DNA of 24,987 nucleotides from Ruthenibacterium sp. (GCA_020025235.1 JAHHSL010000029.1:1-24987), one strand, 5' to 3'. Numbered from the stretch's first letter, positions 1 to 7,342 are shown. Program-made: numbers and translations. The notes: generated from the sequence alone by a model not told the origin.

Positions 1-10
1 ATGCACTTTA

Positions 11-39
11 CAGCCGCAGCATTTGCTGCGGCTGTTTTT
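11..39 (+). terminator. Rho-independent terminator of an upstream gene
   Basis: A perfect 10-bp stem (11-20 with 25-34) closes a four-base loop and is followed by five T residues at 35-39. It would end a rightward transcript entering from outside the window, whose coding part is not visible here. Confidence 0.8.
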
Positions 40-85
40 GTTTGCGCGGCTCTGCAATCCTTATCCGGTTTTTCCGCTCTTTTAA

Positions 86-99
86 TTGACATTTGTCAA
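86..99. promoter_or_regulatory. BlaI/MecI/CopY-type operator 1
   Basis: TTGACATTTGTCAA is a perfect dyad (TTGACA, two central bases, TGTCAA). It contains GACA-NN-TGTC, close to the ACA-NN-TGT core known for the BlaI/MecI/CopY repressor family. It overlaps the -35 element, as expected for repression. That the downstream BlaI-like protein binds here is inference from family and position. Confidence 0.75.
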
Positions 100-114
100 C
101 GAATATGCTATTCT
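86..114 (+). promoter_or_regulatory. Sigma-A promoter of the blaI-like operon
   Basis: TTGACA at 86-91 and TATTCT at 109-114 are separated by exactly 17 bp, with a TG at 106-107 giving an extended -10. Transcription should start near 121. The -35 hexamer lies inside the first operator, and the expected start point lies at the second, so a repressor bound at both would cover the promoter. Confidence 0.85.
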
Positions 115-121
115 TTGTTCG

Positions 122-135
122 ATGACAAACGTCAA
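122..135. promoter_or_regulatory. BlaI/MecI/CopY-type operator 2
   Basis: ATGACAAACGTCAA matches the reverse complement of operator 1 at 12 of 14 positions. The two centres are 36 bp apart, so the two sites form a large inverted repeat around the -10 box. It covers the predicted transcription start and the first bases of the leader. Confidence 0.65.
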
Positions 136-151
136 TGAAAGGATGATTGAT

Positions 152-538
152 TTGGAGCGTACAAATCTGCCGAAACTGCCCGATTCCGAACTTGCCGTAA
201 TGCAGGTGCTCTGGCTTCACAGTGAACCCATGCGCACCGCACAAATCATGCAGGAGCTTTGTGCGGACTATCACTGGACACTTTCCACGGTAAAGGTGCT
301 GCTGGGCCGCCTTGTCGAAAAAGGCTTTGCCAAAGTGACGCGCGAAGGCCGCTTTACGCTGTATCGCGCCGCCGTTCCCGCCGGCGATTACCGCCGCCGC
401 GAAACAAAGGGACTGCTCAACCGCTTTTATAAAAACTCTGTTCCCGATATGGTAGCCGCGCTTGTGAAAGAAAGCGATCTTTCACCGGAGGATCTTTCCG
501 AACTGGAATCGATCATCCGCAGCGCAGGGAGGAAATGA
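152..538 (+). CDS. BlaI/MecI-family transcriptional repressor
   Basis: A 128-residue winged-helix repressor. The N-terminal part (about residues 5-75) has the family pattern LPDSELAVMQVLW followed by TLSTVKVLLGRLVEKG and a wing ending in an arginine- and tyrosine-rich stretch. The C-terminal third would be the dimerisation domain that is cleaved in BlaI and MecI. I chose TTG at 152 because AAAGGA at 138-143 sits 8 nt before it and the resulting length is typical of the family. Upstream in-frame ATGs at 122 and 143 lie at the predicted transcript start or inside the RBS. Known family members repress their own operon and are inactivated through a partner M56 metallopeptidase, and the next gene is exactly that. 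The operators on both sides of its promoter support autoregulation. The inducing signal is unknown; no beta-lactamase gene is present. Confidence 0.9.
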   Translation: MERTNLPKLPDSELAVMQVLWLHSEPMRTAQIMQELCADYHWTLSTVKVLLGRLVEKGFAKVTREGRFTLYRAAVPAGDYRRRETKGLLNRFYKNSVPDMVAALVKESDLSPEDLSELESIIRSAGRK

Positions 539-540
539 CT

Positions 541-2145
541 ATGGAGTTCTTGCGTGAATGTCTGCGCGCCGTTCTTTTTATGACGCCGTGGGTGCTTTTG
601 ATTGCACTGGCGCTGATGCTGACGCGCCGCTTTCTTCATAAAAAGATTTCTCCCCGCTTTTTTCAGCTGGCGTGGCTGCTTGTGGCACTGCGCCTTGCGC
701 TGCCGTTCGATCTAAGCCTGCCCGGCGCACCGGTCGTCGTGCCTGTTCCCGCCGCCGTGCAGAGCGCTGCTCCCGCAGAAGCCGCAGCCGCACAGCTGCA
801 CACGGCGCCGCTTACACCACAGACGGAAAGCGCCGTTTTCCCGGCTGTGCCGCACGCCGGTTCACAGATGCATCCGGTGCTGCGGTTTCTTTCCGGCACT
901 GCTTTGCCCGCCGTCTGGGGCATCGGCGCCGCCGCGTTTTTCCTTGCGCATCTTGCGGCGTATCTTCTCTTTATCCGCCGTCTGAAGCAAACGCGCATCC
1001 CCTCACCGGAACCGGTACGCCGCGCCGCCGCCGAAGCCTTCGGACGCCCCGTTTGCGTCTATCTTTCCCCGTCCGCCGAAGGGCCGATGCTTGCGGGCTT
1101 TTTCCGTCCGGCGGTGTATCTTCCCGCTTCGGGCGTGCCGCAGAAGTCGCTGCCGTACATCTTTGCGCATGAAGCGGCACACGCCCGGCACGGCGATACC
1201 CGCACACAGTTTTTGCTGCTTGCGGCGCAAAGCCTGCACTGGTTCGACCCCGCCGTACACTGCATTGCCCGTGCCGCGCGCGAGGATATGGAGGAAAGCT
1301 GCGACGAAGCCGCACTTGCCGGTCGCAGCCTTGCTTACCGTCAGGCCTACGGCACAGCCGTTCTGGAGGTTTTGAAATCGTTTGGCTGCCGGAAACCCGC
1401 ACCCGTGTTTTCCACCGCGTTTTCCGACGGAACATCCATGAAACGGCGCTTTTCCGAAATGTTTTCTTTTGAACACAAAAAGCGAGGGGCTGCCGCGCTC
1501 GCTGCGCTTGCCCTGCTGATTGCCGGTGTAAGCACTCTGGTCGGCTGCGGGCACTGCACCGCAAAGGCCGAAAGCATTGTGTCCCTGCGCGCCCAAGCGC
1601 ACGCCGCGTCATCCTCCCACATCGAAAGCAGCGCCGCACCGGAAAAGGAAGAAAGCCCTGTACCGGCGGCTTCCTCCCTGCCCGAAGCGGAAATCACGGC
1701 AGACAGCGCCTTCGTTCTTCCGTTTGCCGATGACGCCGCGTGGAGCTTCTCGCAGCCGTTCGGTGCCGAAATGCCGTCCAGCGGCAAAACGGCTTTGCAC
1801 CGCGGCATCGACCTTGCCGCCGATACGGGTACGCCGATCCGCGCTGTCTGTTCGGGCGTCGTACAGATCACACCGGAAATTTCAGAGGAAATCTCCCCGT
1901 TTACCTACGGAAACTACCTGACCATTACAAACGGCGGCACAGCCGCCCTTTACGCCCACTGCAGCGAAATCCTGGTGCACAACGGTGATACCGTGCAGGC
2001 GGGCGACATCATCGCACGGGTCGGCTCCACCGGAAATTCCACCGGCGCACATCTGCATCTGGAAATTCTGTATAACGGCACGCCTGTTGACCCGTGCCGC
2101 GTGATCGCACAGCTTGGCAGCGCACCGGCTGCCCGCAGCAAATGA
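541..2145 (+). CDS. M56/M23 membrane metallopeptidase (BlaR1-like sensor with M23 domain)
   Basis: A 534-residue membrane protein. Helices are visible near residues 7-28, 40-56 and 120-146, with an Ala/Pro-rich stretch between the second and third. The M56 peptidase zinc motif HEAAH is at 210-214, with a downstream ESCDE acidic cluster near 252-256. A fourth helix spans about 317-335. In BlaR1/MecR1 the outer domain binds beta-lactam; here the extracytoplasmic part is instead an M23 (LytM-type) peptidase fold at about 400-520. It keeps the zinc ligands and catalytic residues: H420 and D424 in HRGID, H473 in YAHC, and H504/H506 in HLHLE. The start at 541 is preferred over an overlapping ATG at 535 because AGGGAGG at 526-532 is 8 nt away. 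The family model is that the M56 domain cleaves the BlaI-type repressor on signal. Sensing or cutting of peptidoglycan by the M23 domain is inference. M23/M56 fusions occur in other Clostridia. Confidence 0.9.
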   Translation: MEFLRECLRAVLFMTPWVLLIALALMLTRRFLHKKISPRFFQLAWLLVALRLALPFDLSLPGAPVVVPVPAAVQSAAPAEAAAAQLHTAPLTPQTESAVFPAVPHAGSQMHPVLRFLSGTALPAVWGIGAAAFFLAHLAAYLLFIRRLKQTRIPSPEPVRRAAAEAFGRPVCVYLSPSAEGPMLAGFFRPAVYLPASGVPQKSLPYIFAHEAAHARHGDTRTQFLLLAAQSLHWFDPAVHCIARAAREDMEESCDEAALAGRSLAYRQAYGTAVLEVLKSFGCRKPAPVFSTAFSDGTSMKRRFSEMFSFEHKKRGAAALAALALLIAGVSTLVGCGHCTAKAESIVSLRAQAHAASSSHIESSAAPEKEESPVPAASSLPEAEITADSAFVLPFADDAAWSFSQPFGAEMPSSGKTALHRGIDLAADTGTPIRAVCSGVVQITPEISEEISPFTYGNYLTITNGGTAALYAHCSEILVHNGDTVQAGDIIARVGSTGNSTGAHLHLEILYNGTPVDPCRVIAQLGSAPAARSK

Positions 2146-3317
2146 GCGCGCCAAATCCCTGCCGCCTGTTTGCGCCGCTTGCCCTGCTGATTTTGGCGGC
2201 GCTTTTCCTTGTGCTCCTGCCGGCTTTTGCCGAAACGCCGCAGGAAAAACTGGAACGGCTGAAAGACGAGCTTGCCTCGATCCAATCGGATATCGAAAGC
2301 GCCGAAAAAACGCAGGAAAACGCAGAGCAGCTGCGGCAGTCATACTATCAGAAAACAAGCAACCTCAAGGCACAGCTTGCCGTGCTGCGCGAGAATTCCG
2401 CCGCTCTGCAGCGGGAAATCGACGCGCAAAACGCCGAGATCGAACAAAAGGTGCTGGAGGCCGCACAGGAAAAGCAGCAGTTTGAACAGCGCCTGCGCGG
2501 CATGTACGAAATGAGCCGTCAGTCGAACCTTGCCGTTCTGCTCGGCATTGACGATCTTTCCGATCAGCTTGTATTTGCCGAAAATCTTCAGTGCATTTCA
2601 CGGCATGACAGCGAGCTGATCCGCACCATAAACGCCCACCGGCAGGAGCTGGAGGCCGCAGGCGAGCGCCTGTGTGCCGATCTGGAAGCCCTGCACGCCC
2701 GCGAAGCCGAGCTGAATGCAGCCGCCGAACAGTACGCGCAGGCGATCCGGCAGGCAGACGCGAACATTTCTGCCGCACAGGCACATCAGCAGGCGCTGAA
2801 GGAATCCGAGCTCCAGACACAGGAGGAATATGAAAAAGCGCAGGAAGAATGGAACCGGTGGACAGCTGCCGAGCACACGGATTTTGAATATTCGGGAGAT
2901 TCGTTTTACTGGCCGATTCCGGGCTATACCTATCTTTCATCCGATTTCAACCACCACCGTGTGATCTTCGGGCGGCCGGACGTGCACCGCGGCATGGATA
3001 TCCCCGCACCGATCGGCGTAAAGGTCTATGCCGCCGAAGCCGGAACCGTCAGCACGCACAATCATTCCTCCTACGGCATCAGCGTGAAAATCAGCCATGG
3101 CTCGGGGCTTTCCACGATTTACGGCCACTTTTCGGCGCGCTGCGTCGAACACGGCGACTATGTGCAAAAGGGGCAGCTGATCGGCTATGTGGGCGTTTCC
3201 GGCAACGTGACGGGCGCTCATCTTCATTTTGAAGTAAATCTGAACGGCAGACCCGTCAGTCCCCGCCCGTATCTCGGCAGCTTTGAACGGCAGCTTACCG
3301 GCGTCAAGACTTATTGA
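2142..3317 (+). CDS. Secreted coiled-coil M23 murein peptidase (EnvC/CwlO-like layout)
   Basis: A 391-residue exported protein. An N-terminal signal peptide (hydrophobic 10-28, probable cleavage after PAFA at 30) is followed by a long coiled coil at about 31-245, rich in Glu, Gln, Ala and Lys heptads. The C-terminal M23 domain, at about 270-375, has HRGMD and HLHFE zinc motifs and a central YGHF. The layout is that of EnvC-like amidase activators and NlpD/LytM peptidases. Because the zinc ligands are intact, I expect a true endopeptidase cutting peptidoglycan cross-bridges rather than a degenerate activator. The ATG at 2142 overlaps the stop of the M56/M23 gene (ATGA), so the two are translationally coupled. 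It is the likely effector or target gene of this repressor-controlled operon. A terminator follows at 3404-3445. Confidence 0.88.
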   Translation: MSAPNPCRLFAPLALLILAALFLVLLPAFAETPQEKLERLKDELASIQSDIESAEKTQENAEQLRQSYYQKTSNLKAQLAVLRENSAALQREIDAQNAEIEQKVLEAAQEKQQFEQRLRGMYEMSRQSNLAVLLGIDDLSDQLVFAENLQCISRHDSELIRTINAHRQELEAAGERLCADLEALHAREAELNAAAEQYAQAIRQADANISAAQAHQQALKESELQTQEEYEKAQEEWNRWTAAEHTDFEYSGDSFYWPIPGYTYLSSDFNHHRVIFGRPDVHRGMDIPAPIGVKVYAAEAGTVSTHNHSSYGISVKISHGSGLSTIYGHFSARCVEHGDYVQKGQLIGYVGVSGNVTGAHLHFEVNLNGRPVSPRPYLGSFERQLTGVKTY

Positions 3318-3403
3318 TGCCGCCTTTGCTGCGCGGCTCTGCCCGCACTGCACAGGGCAGAACACACGGCCGCACACGGAAAGCGGCATCCCTTAAAAAC
3401 AGC

Positions 3404-3445
3404 AAACGCCGGAGGAAAATCGTGTGATTTTCCTCCGGCGTTTTT
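3404..3445. terminator. Strong bidirectional terminator between convergent operons
   Basis: An 18-bp perfect stem (3404-3421 with 3426-3443) with a GTGT loop has A-rich sequence on its left and a T run on its right. It can end both the rightward peptidase operon and the leftward membrane-protein pair. Confidence 0.9.
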
Positions 3446-3546
3446 GCCGTATGCATTGCAGGAAATGTCCCGGACAGACGGCAGCGACGGTTTTGCGCCG
3501 CTGCACCGCCCCGCACATTGCCGTGCACGGGGCAGGCCCTGCCGCA

Positions 3547-4230
3547 TCAGTCCAGCCTGCCCTTTTTGAACAGATACCACGCAATGCCGATCGCCATTGC
3601 ACCCGAAAGCAGGATCAGGAACGATACGTTCGCGATCAGCGAAGGCGCAAGGATGAACAGTACACTCATGAATACAAGCGGGATGACCGCGATTTTCAGA
3701 TTCTTGGAAAAATACTTGAACGCCAGCGCGCCGAACAGCGCGGGGATCACGGTATTGAACGCCGGTTCCAGCACGGGGTTTTCCAGCACCGGACGCAGCG
3801 GCACAAGACACAATACCCCCAGCGCCAGGATCACCACCGTAACAAGGCTGCTGACGGCGACCGAAAGCGTGGAGATGATGTCGTTTTCCGGCGTGCCGAC
3901 CTCGGTGCCGCAGATCTCGCGCGCATTCACCGCGCACGGCAGCTTCAGGTTGATGATATTGCCCGTAATGAACGTCAGGTAGCTTGCACCGGAACCGAGC
4001 ATCGGCGCATAGACCAGAAATTCCATGATGCCGCTCGTCCAATAGATGACAGCCACCTGCACAAAGCCCATGCCGAACGCCTTCCAATCCGGCCCTGCGC
4101 CCAGCACCCAGCCCATGGCAAGCGGCGCTGCCAGCAAAAGCAGGATGCCGATCGTCAGCCCGATGCGCCCGATGCGGTGCGCGCTGTTTTCATACCGTTC
4201 GTAAAATTCCTTTTTTTCGATTTCGTTCAT
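3547..4230 (-). CDS. Integral membrane protein, partner of the DUF5058 protein
   Basis: A 227-residue protein with a short charged cytoplasmic N-terminus and about six hydrophobic segments. Polar residues punctuate the helices (for example GSGASYLTFITGN near the middle), which suggests a transporter or channel component rather than an anchor. I recognise no named domain. It starts 14 nt after the stop of the DUF5058 gene, with AAGGGGGG as ribosome binding site, so the two are one transcript and probably one complex. The substrate is unknown. An alternative is an enzyme-associated membrane subunit. Confidence 0.75.
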   Translation of the reverse strand: MNEIEKKEFYERYENSAHRIGRIGLTIGILLLLAAPLAMGWVLGAGPDWKAFGMGFVQVAVIYWTSGIMEFLVYAPMLGSGASYLTFITGNIINLKLPCAVNAREICGTEVGTPENDIISTLSVAVSSLVTVVILALGVLCLVPLRPVLENPVLEPAFNTVIPALFGALAFKYFSKNLKIAVIPLVFMSVLFILAPSLIANVSFLILLSGAMAIGIAWYLFKKGRLD

Positions 4231-4244
4231 ATCCGACGCCCCCC

Positions 4245-4985
4245 TTACAAAAGCATGCCCATGCCGACAGCCGCAGCCATGCCGATCAGCATGCTGCCCG
4301 CCATGGAAAAGTTATCGAGCCATGTCATGCCGCGGCGGCGTGCCAGATATTCAAACAGCGCCATGGCAGCGGCGGAAACCGCCGCGACGAAAATCGGCAT
4401 AAAGTTGCCCGTGCTCGTCCATTCGCCAAGGTACGAACCGATGTACGCGCTGACAAGCCCCACGAACATCGCCGCAAACAGATAATCGCCGAAGCTCTTT
4501 TTGCCGTCCTTTTTCTTTTCGGCGGCGCCGTGGATCTTTTTCATATACCTTTTCAAAAAGAAAACGCACAGCAGACAGCCCGCCAGGATGCCCGCAGACA
4601 TCACCAGCGCGACGGTGACAAAAGTCCTGCCGTCCATGGCCTCGCTGCCAAGGCCGCCTTCCATGCCCGCGGCGCGGGCTGCGATATCGGCAACGTTGCC
4701 TTCATAATGCAGCGCCCCCACCACGGAAAGGCGCATCCACGGCAGCGGGATGCCAAGGCTGCCCGAAAGCGCGATGACCCCCAGCAGGATCGAAATACTC
4801 GGCAGCACCGTAAACGTGGCGCTGGACGTCATGGCGCGGCGCAGCTTTTTACGATCCATTCCAAGCGCAAGCCCCGCGCGGTAGCTTTTTATAAGATACA
4901 CGATACAAAGCCCCACGATAAACGCCAGCACCAGACCCACGATACAAAACATGATCGGCGCGTTGAGCTGTTTGAGCAGTTCCAT
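4245..4985 (-). CDS. DUF5058-family membrane protein
   Basis: A 246-residue polytopic membrane protein. It matches my memory of the DUF5058 family: a first helix, then a conserved cytoplasmic stretch (ALGMDRKKLRRAMTSSATF), a helix with LPSISILLGVIALSG, and the segment PWMRLSVVGALHYE followed by VADIAA. A charged Lys-rich cytoplasmic loop near residue 150 separates two hydrophobic halves. The start at 4985 is supported by AGAGGA on the minus strand about 7 nt upstream; the longer reading frame to 5441 runs into the divergent spoVAC gene and is not credible. The family has no established function. Pairing with the adjacent membrane protein suggests a two-subunit transporter, which is inference. 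Confidence 0.8.
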   Translation of the reverse strand: MELLKQLNAPIMFCIVGLVLAFIVGLCIVYLIKSYRAGLALGMDRKKLRRAMTSSATFTVLPSISILLGVIALSGSLGIPLPWMRLSVVGALHYEGNVADIAARAAGMEGGLGSEAMDGRTFVTVALVMSAGILAGCLLCVFFLKRYMKKIHGAAEKKKDGKKSFGDYLFAAMFVGLVSAYIGSYLGEWTSTGNFMPIFVAAVSAAAMALFEYLARRRGMTWLDNFSMAGSMLIGMAAAVGMGMLL

Positions 4986-5038
4986 ACACATTCCTCTTTT
5001 CTGATTTTTTGCATCGGATGTTCCATGCAGTTTTTTCC

Positions 5039-5047
5039 ATTGTAACA
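5039..5047 (-). promoter_or_regulatory. Extended -10 element for the DUF5058 operon
   Basis: On the minus strand this reads TGTTACAAT, an extended -10 of the TG-N-TACAAT form, about 55 nt upstream of the DUF5058 start codon. No good -35 hexamer stands at the usual distance. Confidence 0.5.
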
Positions 5048-5192
5048 TGCCCTGCGCACAAAGAAAAGCCGTTTTGCCCCTTGCGTGCCTTGTTTTGCTT
5101 GGAATCCACGCTTTTTCGGCGCACCGGACGCATATTCCGCCCCATGCCACACACACTGATAGAAAAGTCCCGCGAAAAAGGAGCAAACGAAT

Positions 5193-5645
5193 ATGAGAAC
5201 CGACGCTGTAAAATATGACAGGATGCGCAAGGACGCATCCCCGCCCTCCCCGATCATCAAAGACTGCCTGTGCGCGTTTTTTTCGGGCGGGGCCATCTGC
5301 CTTGTGGGCGAGATCCTGCGCACCGCCTTTCTGTCTGCCGGGCTGGAACAAAAGGACGCCGCACTGCTGACAAGCGCTTGCCTGATCGCGCTTTCCGCGC
5401 TGACGACCGCGCTGGGCTGGTATCAGAAGCTTGCCGCGCACGCCGGGGCGGGCACGCTTGTGCCCATTACCGGCTTTGCCAATTCGATCGTATCGCCCGC
5501 CGTGGAATTCCGCAGTGAAGGGCTTGTGCCGGGCGTGGGGGCAAAAATGTTCATCATCGCCGGCCCTGTCATCGTGTATGGCACGCTTGCCAGCGTTGTA
5601 TGGGGCATTTTGTATTTTCTTTCCAAGCTGTGGATCGGAGGGTGA
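5193..5645 (+). CDS. spoVAC: Stage V sporulation protein AC (dipicolinic acid channel subunit)
   Basis: A 150-residue inner-membrane protein. It matches SpoVAC by length and by the segments FFSGGAICLVGE, HAGAGTLVPITGFANSIVSPAVEF and GLVPGVGAKMFIIAGPVI. SpoVAC is part of the SpoVA channel that moves Ca-dipicolinate into the forespore and releases it at germination. AAAAAGGAG at 5175-5183 precedes the ATG by 9 nt. It is the first gene of a compact three-gene set with spoVAD and spoVAE, the reduced version common in Clostridia. SpoVA operons are usually transcribed by the forespore factor sigma-G. A GCATATT at 5130-5136 resembles a sigma-G -35, but I see no convincing matching -10. Confidence 0.96.
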   Translation: MRTDAVKYDRMRKDASPPSPIIKDCLCAFFSGGAICLVGEILRTAFLSAGLEQKDAALLTSACLIALSALTTALGWYQKLAAHAGAGTLVPITGFANSIVSPAVEFRSEGLVPGVGAKMFIIAGPVIVYGTLASVVWGILYFLSKLWIGG

Positions 5646-5647
5646 GT

Positions 5648-6673
5648 ATGCGAAAAGGGGATACCATTATCTTTCAATCGCCGCCGAGCGTTCTTTCCTT
5701 TGCGGCCGTCGGCGGCAAAAAGGAATCGGAAGGCCCGCTTGCGCAGCAGTTCGATCAGCTTTTTCCGGATTCCCGCTGCGGCGAAGAAAGCTGGGAAAAA
5801 GCGGAATGTACCATCACGCGGCGCTGCCTGACGCTTGCGCTGCAAAAGGCGAACCTTTCCGCCGGCGCGCTGGATGGCGTGTTTGCCGGTGACCTGCAAT
5901 TCCAATGCACGGCTTCGGCCTATGCCATGCGCGCGTTCGACGCGCCCTACCTTGGGCTTTACGGCGCGTGCAGCACCATGGCGGAGGGCGTCGGCCTTGC
6001 CGCATGCCTGACGGCCGGCGGGCACATGCAGCGCGCCGCCGCCATGACAAGCAGCCATTTCTGCGCGGCAGAGCGGCAGTTCCGCACGCCGCTGGATTAC
6101 GGCGGCAAGCGCACGCCGACGGCACAGTGGACGGTGACGGGCGCAGGTGCGGCGATTTTGTGCGCGGGATGCCGCCCGCCGTATGTGCGCGCGGTGACGT
6201 TCGGGCGCGTGCGCGACCTTGACGTGACGGATATCAACAACATGGGCGCCGCCATGGCTCCCGCCGCATGCGAAACGCTTTTGCGCTATTTTGCCGATAC
6301 GGGCGAAAGCCCCGAAGCCTTTGATGCGGTTTATACCGGCGACCTTGGGCAGATCGGCAGCACGCTGCTGCAGGAGCTTTTGCAGCGCGAAGGGCTCACG
6401 CTGCCCTGCCACCGCGACTGCGGGCTTTTGATCTACGACTGCGAAACGCAGGACGTGCAGGCGGGCGGTTCGGGCGCGGGGTGTTCCGCCAGCGTTTTGT
6501 GCTGCGAAGTCCTGCCCGCACTGCGCGAAGGGCGCATGAAGCGCGTATTGTTCCTTTCCACGGGCGCACTGATGAGCCAGACCACGTTTTTGCAGGGGGA
6601 AAGCATCCCGGGCATCGCGCACCTGATCGAACTTTCCGCCGAACCCGGTCTGCCGCCAAAGGAGGGCTTATAA
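5648..6673 (+). CDS. spoVAD: Stage V sporulation protein AD (DPA-binding, thiolase fold)
   Basis: A 341-residue soluble, thiolase-like protein. Recognisable stretches are YGACSTMAEGVGLAA (residues ~104-118), SSHFCAAERQFRTPLDYGGKRTPTAQWTVTGAGA and the C-terminal GAGCSASVL. SpoVAD binds dipicolinic acid and works with SpoVAC and SpoVAE in DPA uptake during sporulation. The ATG at 5648 lies 2 nt after the spoVAC stop, with GGAGGG at 5637-5642 as ribosome binding site. The protein is full length for the family with no frameshift. Although the fold is that of ketoacyl synthases, known members are not thiolases. Confidence 0.97.
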   Translation: MRKGDTIIFQSPPSVLSFAAVGGKKESEGPLAQQFDQLFPDSRCGEESWEKAECTITRRCLTLALQKANLSAGALDGVFAGDLQFQCTASAYAMRAFDAPYLGLYGACSTMAEGVGLAACLTAGGHMQRAAAMTSSHFCAAERQFRTPLDYGGKRTPTAQWTVTGAGAAILCAGCRPPYVRAVTFGRVRDLDVTDINNMGAAMAPAACETLLRYFADTGESPEAFDAVYTGDLGQIGSTLLQELLQREGLTLPCHRDCGLLIYDCETQDVQAGGSGAGCSASVLCCEVLPALREGRMKRVLFLSTGALMSQTTFLQGESIPGIAHLIELSAEPGLPPKEGL

Positions 6674-7029
6674 TGCATTATTTCAACGCGTTTTGGGTCG
6701 GCGGCGCTGTCTGCGTCATCGGACAGCTGCTGATCGACCGAACCAAGCTGACGCCCGCACGCATCCTTGTGTGCTATGTGGTATCGGGTGTCGTGCTTTC
6801 GGCTCTGGGGCTGTTTGCACCGCTTGCGGAATTTGCCGGGGCAGGCGCGACCGTGCCGCTGATCGGCTTCGGCAACCTGCTGGCAGAGGGCGTAAAGACC
6901 GCCGTGGACGAGCACGGGCTGATCGGCGTGCTGACGGGCGGGCTTTCTGCGGCGTCCGGCGGCGTCACGGTCGCGCTTAGCGCCGGTTTCCTTGCTTCGC
7001 TGATTGCCAAAAGCCGCGATCAGAACTGA
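6673..7029 (+). CDS. spoVAE: Stage V sporulation protein AE (SpoVAEb-type)
   Basis: A 118-residue membrane protein homologous to SpoVAC. It carries the matching motifs FWVGGAVCVIGQ, AGAGATVPLIGFGNLLAEGV and a glycine-rich final helix. It forms part of the SpoVA dipicolinate channel. The ATG shares one base with the spoVAD stop (TAATG), and GGAGG at 6661-6665 lies 7 nt upstream, so it is translationally coupled. SpoVAA, SpoVAB and SpoVAF are absent from the window, as expected for the minimal clostridial operon. Confidence 0.95.
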   Translation: MHYFNAFWVGGAVCVIGQLLIDRTKLTPARILVCYVVSGVVLSALGLFAPLAEFAGAGATVPLIGFGNLLAEGVKTAVDEHGLIGVLTGGLSAASGGVTVALSAGFLASLIAKSRDQN

Positions 7030-7296
7030 CATTCTGCCCAAATTCCCCGCCTTTTTTTGTGCGGCAGATGCACAAAACCGCTTTTGTGCACAAAAAAGCC
7101 GTGCGTCTTTTGGCGCACGGCGGGCGGCTTTCAAAAAAAGGCAGGTGCTTTCGTCCTTTTGACGAAGTATCCAGTGCGCCTTTCCGCGGCGCTGTGTGCT
7201 GTGTGCGGGGCTTTTCCCCCCTATGCGGCGGGCGGCCTTCCACGCGGCGGGCAAGCCTGTGCATAGCAGAACATCCGGCAGTTTTGCCGCAAAAAC
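7030..7296. other. Non-coding region with nested inverted repeats
   Basis: No convincing gene lies here; the open frames have no ribosome binding site and no recognisable protein. It holds several hairpins: 7069-7077 pairs with 7082-7090, a 14-bp palindrome TTTTGTGCACAAAA lies at 7082-7095, and 7099-7106 pairs with 7115-7122. None is followed by a clean T run, so they are poor terminators for spoVAE, though a structured 3' end is possible. Confidence 0.5.
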
Positions 7297-7333
7297 AACA
7301 AACCCGCTGTTTTGAAAAAACAGCGGGTTTGTT
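7297..7333. terminator. Terminator of rpsT, bidirectional
   Basis: A 17-bp stem (7297-7313 with 7317-7333) with a GAA loop sits 9 nt beyond the rpsT stop. A-rich and T-rich flanks allow termination from both sides, so it may also stop the spoVA transcript. Confidence 0.88.
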
Positions 7334-7342
7334 TGAATCAGC

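Noticed and set aside
1..3317. Beta-lactam resistance operon
   Set aside because: Although the repressor and M56 domain resemble BlaI/BlaR1, there is no beta-lactamase or penicillin-binding sensor domain in the window.
3424..4485. 353-codon plus-strand frame opposite the membrane-protein pair
   Set aside because: Arg/Gln/His-rich antisense product starting inside a terminator. The minus strand encodes proper membrane helices.
4245..5441. 398-residue version of the DUF5058 gene with an upstream start
   Set aside because: The extra N-terminus overlaps spoVAC and the divergent promoter region. The start at 4985 has an RBS and fits the family.
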